This document shows positions 23,640 to 35,330 of a DNA stretch of 64,000 nucleotides, piece after piece. Below the pieces are notes generated by a model. The model saw nothing but the letters and a program-made list of their open reading frames with translations. It had not been told where the DNA came from and made no database searches. How positions within the stretch are numbered: the stretch's first letter is position 1; every line of letters starts with the position of its first letter. A program made the position numbers and the translations under genes. The stretch comes from Tolypeutes matacus (lineage: Eukaryota > Chordata > Mammalia > Cingulata > Chlamyphoridae), in NCBI GenBank assembly GCA_026826555.1, contig JAKSZT010054568.1, positions 10,994,882 through 11,058,881 on the forward strand. Reading direction: 5' to 3'.

Positions 23640-23990
23640 AAACAAATCACAAATAAACCCACAGCATTGTGCTGAGTGAAAGAAACCAGACACAAAGTAC
23701 TACATATTGTATAATTCCATTTATATAAAATGTAAATATAAATCAATTTATAAAGATGGAATTAGATTAGTGGTTATGTAAGGCTGGAAAGGATAGAGGG
23801 ATTGAGAGGTGATTGCTAAGGGTTGTGGAGTTTTTCTTTTTGGAGTAATGAAATTGTTCTAAAATTTTTTTATGGTGATGAATGCACAGCACTGTGATTA
23901 TATTAAAAGTCATTGAGTGTATACTTTGGATAGATTGTATGGTATGTAAATATATCTCAAAGAACTGTTTTAAAAATAATTATAACATGT
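23640..23990 (+). repeat. Old L1 3' end fragment
   Basis: Plus-strand L1 order: 'gtgctgagtgaaagaaacca', 'gacacaaagtactacatatt', 'ataattccatttatata', 'gtggttatgtaagg', then 'gtgattatattaaaagtcat' and 'gaactgttttaaaaat'. Confidence 0.75.
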
Positions 23991-23994
23991 CATT

Positions 23995-24365
23995 CTTAAG
24001 GAACACAGTTACTTCCTAGCAGGAGGTACATCTCTGCTGGTCAGTACACCAACTTCTCAAACCTTACGGTCAGATTTGGTATCAACCTCATTTCCCATTG
24101 TCTGTTGATTTTTGTGTCAGAACTTGCTTTTTATTATGCAACTGTCAAAAAACCTGCTTCATAAATATATGCCATCCTCAAAAGGAACGAGGTGTGATCT
24201 AATGTTGAAACTGTGAACTGCCACAAGCTAGTAGTTTGTATGATATCCAGCAGATGCTGCTGTGATTGCCTTGAAAATTAAAAATGTCCTGTGGAATTCC
24301 ACTGACTTCTTAGGGGTGCCCTGGGGGTGCTTTGGCACATGGTTTGGGAATTGTGGACACAAAAT
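23995..24365. repeat. Possible DNA transposon remnant
   Basis: The right end 'gggggtgctttggcaca' with 'ggtttgggaattgtgg' resembles a hAT-type terminus. The interior is unrecognised. Low confidence. Confidence 0.3.
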
Positions 24366-25089
24366 ATTTCTGCTGCATTCCAAAGCACAAGGTTTGTCAT
24401 GAAGAGCACATTATGATGCTTGGGTTGTAAGCTTACTTAGCCACCTTTTTCACGGAGCACTGCTTTTATCTGAATGAACAAATGGCTGCTGTGAACAATG
24501 ACTGTTCAGGCTTCGGTATTTGGCAGATATTTTCTCCAGAATGAAGTGAGCATGTTGCATGGAGCATAGAATTCTTTGCCAGTGATAAAGTTCAGCCTTT
24601 CAGGTAAATATTGGAATTTATAAAACTTGTGTCTGACACCATGAGCTTGACAGACTGATATTAGCACCGGATTTTTAAAATATTTAAAAGAATTGTGTCA
24701 ATATTTTGAGCCCCTACATAATTCAATAACAAATATGTTTCAAATGACCAATGTTACAAAAAAAGATGTGTGAATTAAATAGCCATTCAAAGCATAAGAT
24801 AAACAAATAGATTTTAATGGATTGGATTACAAAAAGCTCATTGATGTGATTTCAGATTCCACGTTGCAACTAACCTTCCAACTGTATGTCTGCTGAGGCC
24901 ACATTTTCTTCACATACTTCAAACAAAGTAACATAAAGCAATGGATCAAATGCAGAAGCAGACATGCGAATTCAGGTGTTTTCTATTGTCAGGCACTGAA
25001 GACAGTTGTCAAAAATGTAAAATAATGCCACTTTTCTCATTAATTATTTTTCATGGAAAAATAGATTTTGACATAAAATCAACCTGCTT
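24366..25089. other. Unassigned non-coding sequence
   Basis: AT-rich, with no gene and no family I can name. It ends where the minus-strand L1 begins. Confidence 0.4.
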
Positions 25090-26865
25090 TCTGTCTCTGT
25101 GAATCTGATATTTCTAGTCATGTCTTATAAGTAATATTATACAATTTTTTCCTTTATGTGTCTTACTTATTTCATTTAATGTAATGTTGTCAAGGTTCTT
25201 CCATGTTGCAATATGTCTTATAACTTCATTTTTTCTTATGGCCAAATAATATTCCATTTTGTGTATATAAGCACATTTTGTTTATCCATTCACGTGTGGA
25301 TGGACATTTGGGTTTCCACATTTTGACTACTGTGAATAATGTTGCCATAAACATTTGTGCACAAGTATCTGTTTACAACCCTGTTTGCACTCTGATTATA
25401 TATATAGTTCCAGAAGTGGGATTGGCAGACCAAGTGATAATTCTATAGTTAACATTTTTGAGGAACCACCATATTGTTTTCCACAATGGCTGCACCATTT
25501 TCCAATCCCATCAACAATGTACTAGAATACCAATTTCTCTGTATTCTCTCCAACATTGCTATTTTCCTTTTAAAAATAATATCTGTGCATATGGGTGTGA
25601 AGTAATAGCTCATTGTGGTTTTTATTTGCATTTCACTAAAGGTGAATGATGTTGAGCATCTTTTCATGTGTTTAATGGCCTTTTGTATATCTTCTTTGGA
25701 GAAATTTCTATTTAAGTCCTTTGTCCATTTTTGTCTTTTAGTTGTTTCATTGTCAAAGTTCTTTATGTATTCTGGATATTAAACCTTTATCCAATATATA
25801 GTTCGAAACTATTTCCTCCCATTCTGTAGGTTGTCTTTTCACTTTCTTGATAATTTCCTTCCATGGGAAGTTCTTAATTTTGATGAAATCAAATGTATCT
25901 ATTGTTTCTTTTGTTGCTTATGCTTTTGGTGTCATATCTAAGAATCTATTGCTGAATTCCAGGTCATGAAGATTTGCCCCTATGTTGTCTTCTAAGAGTT
26001 GTATAATTTTTAGCTCTTATATTTAAGTTCTTGGTCCAGTTTGAGTTGATTTGTTATGTGATATGAGGTAGGGGTCTAATTTCATTCTTCTGCATGTGGA
26101 TAGTCAATTTCCCAACATTTTATTTGTTGAATAGAGTACTCTTCCCCTACTGCATGTACTTAGCACCTTTATCAAAAATCTATTTGCCATAGACATGTGG
26201 GTCAATTACTGGACTTTCAATTCTGTTCCACTGATCTGTTGTCTATCTTTGTGCCTGAGCCACACTGTTTTCATGACTGTTGCTTTGTTATCAAAGCAAA
26301 TATCAAATTTGATATAAGCAACTGTGAATCTTCCAACTGTGTTCTTTCTCAAGGTTGTTTTTGCAATTCAGGGTCCCTTGTAGTTCCATACAAATGTGAG
26401 AATTTGTTTTCCATTTCTGCAAAAAAGGCTGCTGGAATTTTAATAGGGATTGTATTAACTTTGTAAATTTCTTTGAGTATATTGACAGATTAAGAATGTT
26501 AACTCTTCCAATCCATGAACATTGTATGCCTCAACATTTTAGGGTCTTTTTTCATTTCTTTCAGCAGTGTACTTATTGTGATTTTCGGTATACAAGTCTA
26601 TGTTTCCTTAAATTTATTCCTAGATATTTTATTCTTTTAGATGCTATTGTAAATGGAATTGCTCTCTTAATTTCCTTTTTGGAGTGTTCATTGTTAGTGT
26701 ATAGGAACATTACTTTAAAATGTAGAAAAAATTCCACTTTTCACTTTATTTTTTTTGCATGGGAAATTGTTTTTTTTTTTTTTTTTGATAAAATGTTTAT
26801 GTTAACATGTAATGGGTTTGTTAAAATTTTAATATCTATTTTATTTAGAATTTTTCAGTTTTAAC
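25090..26865 (-). mobile_element. L1 ORF2 C-terminal half (minus strand)
   Basis: Continuous antisense L1 ORF2 from the C-terminal end (about 25140) to the region just after the reverse transcriptase core (about 26760). Codons with the order [19 protein letters not shown] at 25449-25667 are the conserved block near the ORF2 C-terminus. The long open frames read on the plus strand at 26197-26864 are simply its complement. A run of 18 T lies at 26770-26787. Broken by stops and frameshifts. Confidence 0.8.
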
Positions 26866-28917
26866 TTCTCATTAAACAAAACACATAACACATAAAAGAA
26901 AGCTTTTTAGGATCCTCACAAATTATTAGATTTTAAAGTGTTCCTGAGACCAGATATTTGTGATTCATTCCTTTATTCAGATTAGGCAAAATAGGGCTTA
27001 CTCTAGATTGGAAACTGGGCTCATTATGTTTAAAAGGGTGTGGCCAAGTTCTTAGAATTTGCTAGCAATAGTGTCAGAATGTGAATTTACATATCTCTCT
27101 GTGTTTTATGTTTTTTTAAATATGTTTTATGGAAACATGAAAGCTTGGTTTTACAAAAATAGAACAAAGACCCATTCAGAGAAATATAAAACAAAGCCAG
27201 CATTGGTTGTAGCTGCAAGAGCTACTTTTTACTGTCATTGACCTTAACTTTTCATGTCCTGTTTGCCTAAACAATCTAAAATAGAAGCCAGGAAGCTTTG
27301 CTTGTTTAACTAGAATGCTGTAGAAGAATGCAGCAAATCAAACCTTTAAAAAGTAGGCTATCTGTCAGAACAAAAGCTCTTTCCTAAAACCCGAAATGAG
27401 AACCAAGGAGCAGCCCCTTGGCAAGTAGGGAAGCAGAGGTGTGTATCTGGCAACATTTAACCTGTACTAATGGCATCATCATCTTCAGGTGCCTGAGGCA
27501 CTGATGATCCATGGGGTCAGTGGGTCTTGGGCATACGTGAAGGGGTGATGGGTTATTTCAGGGCATGATTCCCAGTCAGAACAATCAATGGCAAGGCGGC
27601 TGCTGAGTGGGGCTTTTGCAAGTGCTCAAGAGGGGTTTTAAAAAGATTTTAGGAGGTGCAGAAGGAGAGATATGCAGGAACCACACTGACAAGCGAGCTC
27701 GTAATCCCAAGAGGCCTTGCAGCTTTCGGAACGGCAGAAATTCCTCTGGGCTGGAACCTGTAATAGAGACCTGCTTTTGTGCCTTGCTGGATATAGAAGG
27801 AAGATTTATCCTTGAAAGCTTTTGGGAGTTGTCCTACTATTGAAAAGTCAATAGTGACGTGAGATGAAACCTAAGTTCCTAATACTCTTTAGAACCTATA
27901 GAATCAGGGCTTTTCCCAGGCAATCAATCCTGGCTTTACTTCCTCTCTCGCTCCCTCTAATCCATAAGCAGATCAGCTCTGGGTACATTCAGAAATATGG
28001 GCTTCACAACAAAGGCTAACATTCAGAGGGAATCTGCATGACCAAGAACATAGAGTTTTTATTATCAGGCCCACATCTAGTGGGTACAAATCAATTATAC
28101 AGAAGCATCAATGTTCATGCCATTCGTATTGTTAAACGAGGACATGCTGCTTCTACACTTCTCAGAGAAGAGTCACTGCACATAAAATGGCTAAATGTTC
28201 TAAGAATAACTAATTAAGACCAAGATAATATGATGCAAAAAATCCCTTTTCTGACCATTTTGTCCCTAATTATTTCCCTCAGTGGTTTACCATGGTTCCT
28301 AAAATTTCACCCTTGTCCATTCCCTAATGTAGGCTAAAAATCAAAGGTCCAATGAAAATTAGCATGATCCCATTAAAATGTTAACATGTTAACTGGGAGG
28401 GAGACTATTAAATCAAGATGAAGGAGGAAGCAGGGAGACTGGTGTTACAGGAAAATTACAGGAAAACAAATATTACTGTCTGTGAGATGTATCAGGTGGA
28501 AGGGAGAACTGGAGACCACAGTGAGGAATTCCCATGTAATTTCTTCATAGCTATGGTTTGAAATCTATTGATGTGGCCATTTGCTCCCTGGGGGCTTATG
28601 TTTATGTGGAAAAAGGCATATTTATCTCTGTCCAGATGTAGGTAAGAAAAAAAAAAGGAAATTTATGCAACAGACTCACCCTTAAGGTTTTTCTATTATT
28701 AAAGCTTCTCTAGAGCCAACATCTGGATGGAGACTCACACATCAGCAGAATAGCACTTGCTTCCCAACTGTGAGAATGCTGAATGCAGGCAGCTCATGAT
28801 CTAGTCAGAGGGGCTTCCTTGTTCTCCAAACCCTCTGCTTCACACTAAAAATGACTTCAGGACACATCTAGAACATTAAACAGGCCTTCAGCAGTGACAC
28901 CCATTTGTGTCAGTCAC
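26866..28917. other. Unassigned, apparently unique sequence
   Basis: About 2 kb with no repeat I recognise and no credible coding frame; the 78-codon frame at 27607-27843 has no domain. It is one of the largest stretches in the window without an assigned transposon and is the natural place to look for conserved non-coding elements. Confidence 0.4.
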
Positions 28918-29290
28918 TGGTTATTCATTCATTCAACAGACATTTACTGAGAACTTACTTAGTACCAGGCTCTGAGGGAACATAACCTGGGAATATGGGT
29001 GGGAAGGGCTAAGGAGACTATAAACAGTGGAAAGCCACTGGAAAGTGTTAAGAAGAGTGACCTGGCTAAGGAGCTTGGATGTCATCCTATAAACAATGGA
29101 AAGCCATTGGAAGGTGTGAATAAGAAGAGTGGCATAGCCATGATTTGGTTTTAGACAGATCACTATGAGAGCAGCCTATGGATTGAGGGGAGGAAAAGCC
29201 TGGAAGGAGAACAATTTAAGAGGCTGTTTCAATATTTCAGGTAAGACAACAAGGTTCTAAACTGAGGCAGAAATGGTGGGGATGGAAAGG
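28918..29290 (+). repeat. Ancient interspersed repeat with tandem duplication
   Basis: Same family as 6745-7250. It begins with 'ttattcattcattcaacaga', then 'catttactgagaactta', and continues to 'ggaaagccattggaagg'. A unit of about 69 bp (29018-29086) is repeated in tandem from 29087, which duplicates the 'aatggaaagccattgg' block. Confidence 0.55.
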
Positions 29291-30258
29291 AAGGACTGTG
29301 TTAAGAGAGTTAGGCAGTAGGAAAAACAAGATTTGTGGGGTGCCAGTTAGGGGCCTGATGACTTTTGCTATCATTGCCCCATTGTTCCTGTGCTAACGGA
29401 TTTTAGCTGTATCATTGTCTGTATGGATTCATTCCAGAGGAGGGTTTGATGACACAAGGCATATGGCCAGAAACGGAAGGGGGACTTTCAGAGCACCAGG
29501 GCACCGTTCTTTATGGACATCTATGCAGAGATGGGCATTGCTCTGCCTTCTTGCTCATGCGCCTTCCCACTTCAATTCCACTTTCAATAACCATCTGCAG
29601 CACAGGAATTCTTTCCCATTACCATGCAGGTGCATAGGAAGATCTTTCTCTCTCTTTTTCCTTCCCCAAACAGGTTTTTAACAGAATAAAGAACGCTGAT
29701 CTCATTATAAAAAGCTGCTGAATTCTGTTTAGTTCTAGACCTTGTTCTTAACTTCCTGAGGCCACAGGTCATCTGACAATAGACACTTTATGTCATTAAC
29801 ATTCCATCTTCTGTAGAAGCCCTTCCATTCCAACAAGGTTTGGCAGTTCTATATTGAAACATCCTGCATGCTCAGATTACTGGTGTGGTGAGTTCTGAAA
29901 GCCTGTTGATACTATTCCAAGATTTTCTGGTGTTCTGAATATGATTAGTATACCTTGAATAGAGACTGCCACAAGGAATCCCAGGATGTCAATTATTACT
30001 TTGATGAGGATGAGGAAGAAGCTGTGTCTTAGTGGGATAGTTCTTAGAAAAATGACCTGGATGTAAGATCTATCTCCAAGAGCTTTGCCACAACTGTGTC
30101 TTTGAGACATGCTTCAGAGCAAATTTACTCTCCAAGGAGGTCAAACCCATTGTGTGATCAGAAAAGCAGTACAACAGCGGGGGTTACTAGATGCCCAAGG
30201 GAGGCAGAAGGGGGCATTGAACTGGGGGATAGGATATCAATTTAAAATATATTAGCAT
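29291..30258. other. Unassigned non-coding sequence
   Basis: No repeat or gene is recognised. The 77-codon minus frame at 29877-30110 encodes a hydrophobic stretch, but it has no family resemblance I can defend. Confidence 0.4.
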
Positions 30259-30518
30259 CCAGGGAGAGAGCAAAGGGAACGAGACTTGTCCCAGCCCACA
30301 GCTGATATTGGAAGAAGCTGGAACCATGGAGCCTTAAGAGGAAGAGGAAGGCTGAACCCTTGCAGACGTTGGCAGCTATATTGCTCCAACACATGGCAAC
30401 AGATTTTGGTTAGGGAAGTAACTTACCCTTTATGGCCTGGTAACTGTAAGCTTCTACCCCAAATAAATACCCTTTATAAAAGCCAATAGCATCAGCACCC
30501 CTTTGGCTGACTAATACA
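30259..30518 (+). mobile_element. 5' LTR, left-truncated (MaLR-like)
   Basis: Matches the right half of the 3' LTR at 32200-32718, sharing for example 'cagctgatattggaagaagc' and 'ccttaagaggaagaggaagg'. It keeps the polyadenylation signal (AATAAA, 30462-30467) and the TATAAAAGCCAA block and ends in ...CTAATACA. The 5' half of the LTR, where the promoter would lie, is missing. Confidence 0.85.
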
Positions 30519-30523
30519 GAATT

Positions 30524-30530
30524 TGGTGCC
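30524..30530 (+). other. Putative retroviral primer-binding site
   Basis: TGGTGCC, six bases after the end of the 5' LTR. Its position and TGG start fit a tRNA primer-binding site. The tRNA species was not assigned. Confidence 0.55.
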
Positions 30531-30614
30531 AAAGAGTGGGGTCATGCATTTGCAATTACCAAAATGCTGGAACAGTTTTATAAATGGGTAAGGGGTATTT
30601 TTTGGAGGAATTAT

Positions 30615-30816
30615 GAGATGCTTGTTGGAAAAGGCCTACATTTCTTTGAAGAGACTGTTGGTAGTAATATGGAGCCTAAAGATATTTTTATAAGGCCTTA
30701 GAAGGAAATAAATGTGAGATGCTTGTTAGAAAACACCTATAGTGCTTTGAAGAGACTGTTGGTAGGAATATGGATGCTAAAGAGACTTAATTTCTTAAAG
30801 AGAAGTAAATGATGAA
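30615..30816 (+). repeat. Tandem 101-bp duplication in provirus leader
   Basis: Unit 1 is 30615-30715 and unit 2 starts at 30716. Both share GAGATGCTTGTT and TTTGAAGAGACTGTTGGTAG, and diverge toward their ends. Confidence 0.8.
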
Positions 30817-31399
30817 ACTATTATTGGAAACTGGAGGAAAGGTGATCTATGTTTTAAAGTTGCAGAGAAACTTAGCAAGATTTACTCCTGATGTTTTATG
30901 GAAGGCAGAATTTGAAAACAGTGAGCCTGGGCATTTAGTTGAAGAACTTTCCAAATTAAACTTAGAGAATGTGGCTTGTCTTCTCCTTGCAGCTTATAGT
31001 AAAATGATAGATGAGAGAGGTAAGTGAGAACTGAAGTGCTGGGCACAAAGAAACTAGAAACTGATTCCAAAAATTCCAAGCCTCTGGAAATCAAGCTCCC
31101 AGATGACAGTGCCCCATTTGAGGACTTAACTAAATTTGGAACTTGTAAATCAAGATTGAAGATGTAGTTATCTTGGAAAGATTTGTGGAAAGTCTTACTG
31201 TCTGATGGCTTGTACCCCCACTTCTTGCACACTAAACCAACAAGCTTTTTGAGAGAATTGTATGAACAAAACCACTGTTTGCTTGGACTAAAAAGGGACA
31301 TGGAAAGGAGAGATTGAAGGAGAAACAGCTTTAAGAGGAAAACCATGGAAGTTGTGATCTGGAATTAGGGTCAAGAGAGAAACCCCACCCATGTGTACA

Positions 31400-31770
31400 G
31401 AGAGGGTGAGTGTGCCCCAGCAGTTGAAGAGGGTGGATGTTCCTGCCCGCTGTTCAGGGAGACTTTTGCCACCACAGTGTAAAGAGAGGGTGGAGCACAT
31501 TCCCTAATGATTAGGGAGACTGAGGTCACCACTCCATAGGTCTGAGAGGGATGGGCCTGTCCCCCATGGATTAGGGAAGGCCAGGTCACCAGCTCGTTGC
31601 TCCGACAGGGTTGGGCCTATATGCCAAAGGTTAGGAAGAATGTTGTCTTCACTTCACTGTAGTAGGGGCGTTAAGACTCTAATCCAAAGATCGGGTAAAG
31701 TGTGGCTATCACCCCCATGCTCTTGGAGGGTGAGGTCTGGAGCTTGGTTGCCACCCAGATTTTTAATGAG
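31400..31770 (+). repeat. ~60-bp minisatellite inside provirus
   Basis: Degenerate tandem units start at 31400 (29 bp, short), 31429 (55), 31484 (60), 31544 (60), 31604 (61), 31665 (59) and 31724 (partial). Each begins with a GAGAGGG-like motif and carries 'gattaggga' and 'ggtcacca'-like blocks. A 60-bp period equals 20 codons, so short frames through it show 20-residue periodicity, but stops break every frame. Confidence 0.85.
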
Positions 31771-32189
31771 GGTGGAAACAAGAAAATGATCATTAGGTAA
31801 GCCTGTGGAAAGGGTGGGTTCTCATGAGACCACAGAGAGAAGAAAACATCATCTTAAGAATATCTCTCAGACTTTGAACTCCAATGAAGTATGCCCTGCA
31901 GATTTACAGAACTGTAGGGGACCTGTGACTCATGTTTCCCTCCCAATTTCTCTTTATGGTAATGCAAATGTTTATCCTTTGTCTGCCCATTTGTGTATTG
32001 GAGGCAGATAAATTGTTTGTAAGTTTCAGAGGTCTACAGCTAGATTGAACTTTGCCCCAAGACAAACTGTATTTCTTTAAATTCATGGTGATATGATTTT
32101 GTACTTAGCATTGTACTGAATTGAGGTGTTTTTTTTGTTTTTGTTTTTGTTTGTTTGTTTTTTAATATTGTGATGTCTTTTGGGAATTC

Positions 32190-32199
32190 AGAGGGGGAG
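32190..32199 (+). other. Putative polypurine tract
   Basis: AGAGGGGGAG lies directly before the TGTAGCAG start of the 3' LTR, the expected place for the plus-strand primer of a retrovirus-like element. Confidence 0.7.
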
Positions 32200-32718
32200 T
32201 GTAGCAGTTTGATATAGTTATGAATTCCAAAAATAGATATTTGGTTATGTTTGTAAACTGGTCTGTCAGAAGTTTCACTTTTACTTCATTAAATTATGAT
32301 TAGGGCTTTGATTAGGCCACATCAGTAGGATGTTGTTGAGTCCCTGCGCCCTTAGTGGGCAGGCACTCACAGAGAAAACAACATGGAGAAAGTTGGAGTT
32401 TTGGATGCTGGAACCCTGGGAAGTAAACACACAGGAGAAGAACACAGAGGAATAGAGGTGGCTCCATAGACATGGTTCAGGCCTTGGGAAGCCAGAGAGC
32501 CTGACAGTCTACAGCTGGCCTTGTGGTGAGACCAGAGCCGCTGAGCCCGGAAAGGAACAAGCCCCAGGAGAGAGAGACTAGATTTATCCCAGCCTACAGC
32601 TGATATTGGAAGAAGCTGGGACCATGGAGCCTTAAGAGGAAGAGGAAGGCTGGACTCTTATAGACATCAGCAGCCATCTTGTTCCAACACATGGCAACCC
32701 CTTTGGCTGATTAATACA
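32200..32718 (+). mobile_element. 3' LTR (MaLR-like), internally deleted
   Basis: Starts TGTAGCAGTTTGATATAG and ends ATTAATACA. Compared with the 5' LTR it lacks about 100 bp before its end, including AATAAA and the TATAAAAGCC block: 'catggcaac' is joined directly to 'ccctttggctgatt'. The two LTRs thus have complementary damage, one without a promoter half and one without a polyadenylation signal. Confidence 0.85.
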
Positions 32719-33249
32719 GGACCTTTTTCCTAAAATGAGGAAGTAGCAGGTGCTGGTTAGGGTTTTAGGGCTCCAGCCAAGCAGACAATCATCGCAGATG
32801 AGAACTAAATATAATCCCAGTTGACTGCACTGGGCCAGGAGGTGTAGCCCAATGGGAATGGGCTAGCTAGTGTTTATCCCAAGCCTTCCAGATGCTAGGT
32901 TCAGGCTAGTTCAGCTTACTACTGACTCAGTGTTGGTGGAGGCTCCTGATGTACATCATGTTGGGGCATAATTAACTAGAGAGCTTAGCAGGAAAGGATG
33001 AAGAATTCTCCATCTTGAAACAGCCATTTTTATATAACTCCATATTGCATGTTAGCAGGACTCCATTCACTTTATTTCTCCTGCTTCTTAAAATATACAC
33101 ATTTGTGATTCTAAGAATAGTAATTAACCATCCTTTTTCAACTTTCTTTGTTGTCATGAATGACACCTATAAATGCAGATTACCTAACACAGATAATAGA
33201 TCATTCCCAAATGTGTAACTCAAGTAAGAATTATTGACTACTTGACTGA
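32719..33249. other. Unassigned non-coding sequence
   Basis: No repeat or gene is recognised. Two short overlapping frames at 32972-33218 have no domain. Confidence 0.4.
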
Positions 33250-34960
33250 ATTTTCAAACTTTTATTGAGATTTGATTTTATTCACAAGACCTTGTCTAAA
33301 GGTATATAGGCATATAGAAGAAATGAAACATGGCCAATGCCACAGCATGGACCCTAAAAAAGATGATAGACAGTTGCTATAGTTATATAGTTCTATACAT
33401 ATATATATATTTGACATATGCTCACTCATTTTAAATATATAGCTTAATAAATTTGTGTAAATGTAAATGCCCTTGTAACCACCACCCAGTTCAAGCCACA
33501 AACATTTTCCTCACCCTAGAATGTTCCCTCATGTCCCTTCTGAGTCAAGTTCCCTCAAGAACTGACAACTATTCTGACTTCCATCACCATGGATTAGTTT
33601 TGTTTTTTTCTTAAACTTCATGTAAATGGAATAACATACCATGTACTATTTCAGGTACAACTTCTTTCACTCGATGTAATATCTTCATATAACCCATGCT
33701 TCTGTGTTTATCAGTAGTTTGTTCATTCTTGTTCCAGTGTGCTAGGCTGCTGAAATGCAGATACTGTGAAATGGGTTGGCTTTTAACAATGGGGATTTAT
33801 TAGCTTATAAGCTTTCAATTTTGAGACTGAGAAAAATGTCTAAATCAAGGCAATTTCAGGCAATGCTTTCTTACCAAGGACTGGCTGTTGGCCATCCTGG
33901 ACTCCTCTGTTACATGGCAAGACACATGGCGGCATCTGCTGGTCTCTCCTTTCTCTTCTGGATTTCCTTGATTCCAGCTCCATGGCTTTTCTCTGTTTGT
34001 ATGAATTTCATTCTCTTATAAAGGGCTCCAGTAAGAGGATTAAGACCTACCCTGAATGAGGTGAGTCACGTCTTAAGATCCTACTCACCAAAAGATCTTA
34101 CTTCCAGTGGGTCCACACCCTCAGGAATGGATTAACTTTAAGAACATACTTTTCTGGGGTCCATAAAGCTTCAAACCATCATAATTCTCTTTAATGGTTT
34201 TTCTACAATGTATTTATTGTTTTCCATGGTTGATGGACATTTGGGTTGTTTAGGGCTTTGGGCTCATAGAATAAAGCTACTATGGACATTCTTGCATGTG
34301 TCTTTTGGTGGGTATACGTGGTCATCTCCCTTGGGTATATAACTGACAAAATAATTGCTGGTCATGGGATAAATGTCTGTTTACAGCCTTAGTAGACAAG
34401 GCAAGACAAGTTCCAAACGGATGGACAAATCACGCTTCAGCCATGTGGGAGAGCTCCAGTTGCTTGGCATCCCCACTAACACTTGGTATTGTCAGTCTTT
34501 GGTATTTAGTCATTTTGTGGGTATGTAGTGGAATCACATTGTGGTTTAATTTGCATTAACCCAATGACTAATGAATTTGAGCACTTTAGCATGTGGTTCT
34601 GGCGATTTGGATATCCTCTTTTGTGAAGTGCCTGTTCAAATCCTTCTCATTTATTTTAAAAATTGGGTTATCTGTCTTTTTTTTTTTTTTTTTTTTTTTT
34701 TTTGCTATTGATTTATAGGAGTTCCTGATGTATTCTGGATGTAAGTTTTATGTCAGGTATATGTATTGTGACTATCTATTTCTTGTCAATTGATAGTCTA
34801 GTCAGTTTCTTGATGACTTTTGATGAATAGTTCTTAATTTTTAGAAGTCATATTTATCATTTTTTCCTTTTATGACTAAGGCTTTTGGGGTGGGTTCTAT
34901 TTAAAAAATCTTTTTTTTCCTGTGTCTTCTAGTAGACAGCTTAATTAAGCTGCGTTTTCT
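33250..34960 (-). mobile_element. Old L1 (minus strand): 3' UTR into ORF2 end
   Basis: Antisense L1M-type 3' UTR runs from about 33250 ('taaatgcccttgtaaccacc', 'ctgacttccatcaccatgga', 'tcatgtaaatggaataacat') into ORF2 C-terminal sequence from about 34190 ('gatggacatttgggttgttt', 'gcatgtggttctggcg'). An LTR is inserted at 33738-34181. A run of 27 T lies at 34677-34703. Confidence 0.75.
33738..34181 (-). mobile_element. Solo LTR, MaLR-like, inside L1
   Basis: Read on the minus strand it starts TGATGGTTTGAAGC, has a TTTATAA box near 34020, AATAAATCCCCATTG about 65 bp before its end, and closes with a TTAAAAGCCAACCC block like the LTR at 5605-6246. The surrounding L1 phrases resume on the other side, so the LTR is younger. 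I found no matching 5-bp TSD. Confidence 0.75.
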
Positions 34961-35019
34961 AGATATAGGAGGTTCTGATGGTTATAAATTTCCATTTAAT
35001 TGAAATTAAGCCTTTGCAA

Positions 35020-35330
35020 ATGAAATAAACACAAAATTACAGAAAATTGCAAGAATAGTAGAAAGAACTCTTAGAACCCTTTAACCAGATTCCAGTTAAT
35101 ATTTTATATATGCTGGCTTTCTTTCTCTCTCCTTCTCGCTTTCTCTACACACAAATACACACATACACACAATTTATTCTGAACAAATTAAAAGAAGTCA
35201 TTTTACAAATTAGGCACACTGATTAATACAGTGTGAGTTCATACCAATAACTCAATTCCAATCCAAATAATCACAGGATTTATTCTAGCCATGTTGTTTG
35301 CACTTTCTTCTTCTACAGTGAGGAGCATGG
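35020..35330 (-). repeat. Old L1 3' UTR fragment
   Basis: Antisense L1 3' end: 'acagaaaattgcaagaatag', 'agaaagaactcttagaaccc', 'ctttctctctcc' with ACAC-rich text, then 'ccaataactcaattccaatc'. Confidence 0.55.

Larger units (their letters stand above)
30519..32199 (+). mobile_element. Internal region of MaLR-like provirus
   Basis: Lies between two LTRs of the same family. A TGGTGCC at 30524-30530, just after the 5' LTR, sits where the primer-binding site should be. A purine tract ends at 32199, directly before the 3' LTR (AGAGGGGGAG, 32190-32199). The 1.68-kb interior has no recognisable gag or pol. It holds a tandem 101-bp duplication (30615-30816), a 72-codon frame of unknown nature (30809-31027), a 60-bp minisatellite (31400-31770) and a T-rich stretch (32128-32163). 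Confidence 0.8.

Noticed and set aside
29877..30110. 77-codon hydrophobic minus frame
   Set aside because: It has a plausible transmembrane-like run but no family resemblance, and its length is within chance for this window.
31371..31589. Possible 20-residue repeat protein on the minus strand
   Set aside because: It follows from the 60-bp minisatellite period. The frame is short and antisense to the provirus.
31400..31770. CRISPR-like array
   Set aside because: Units are contiguous and degenerate over their full length, without constant repeats separated by unique spacers, in a mammalian genome. It is a minisatellite.
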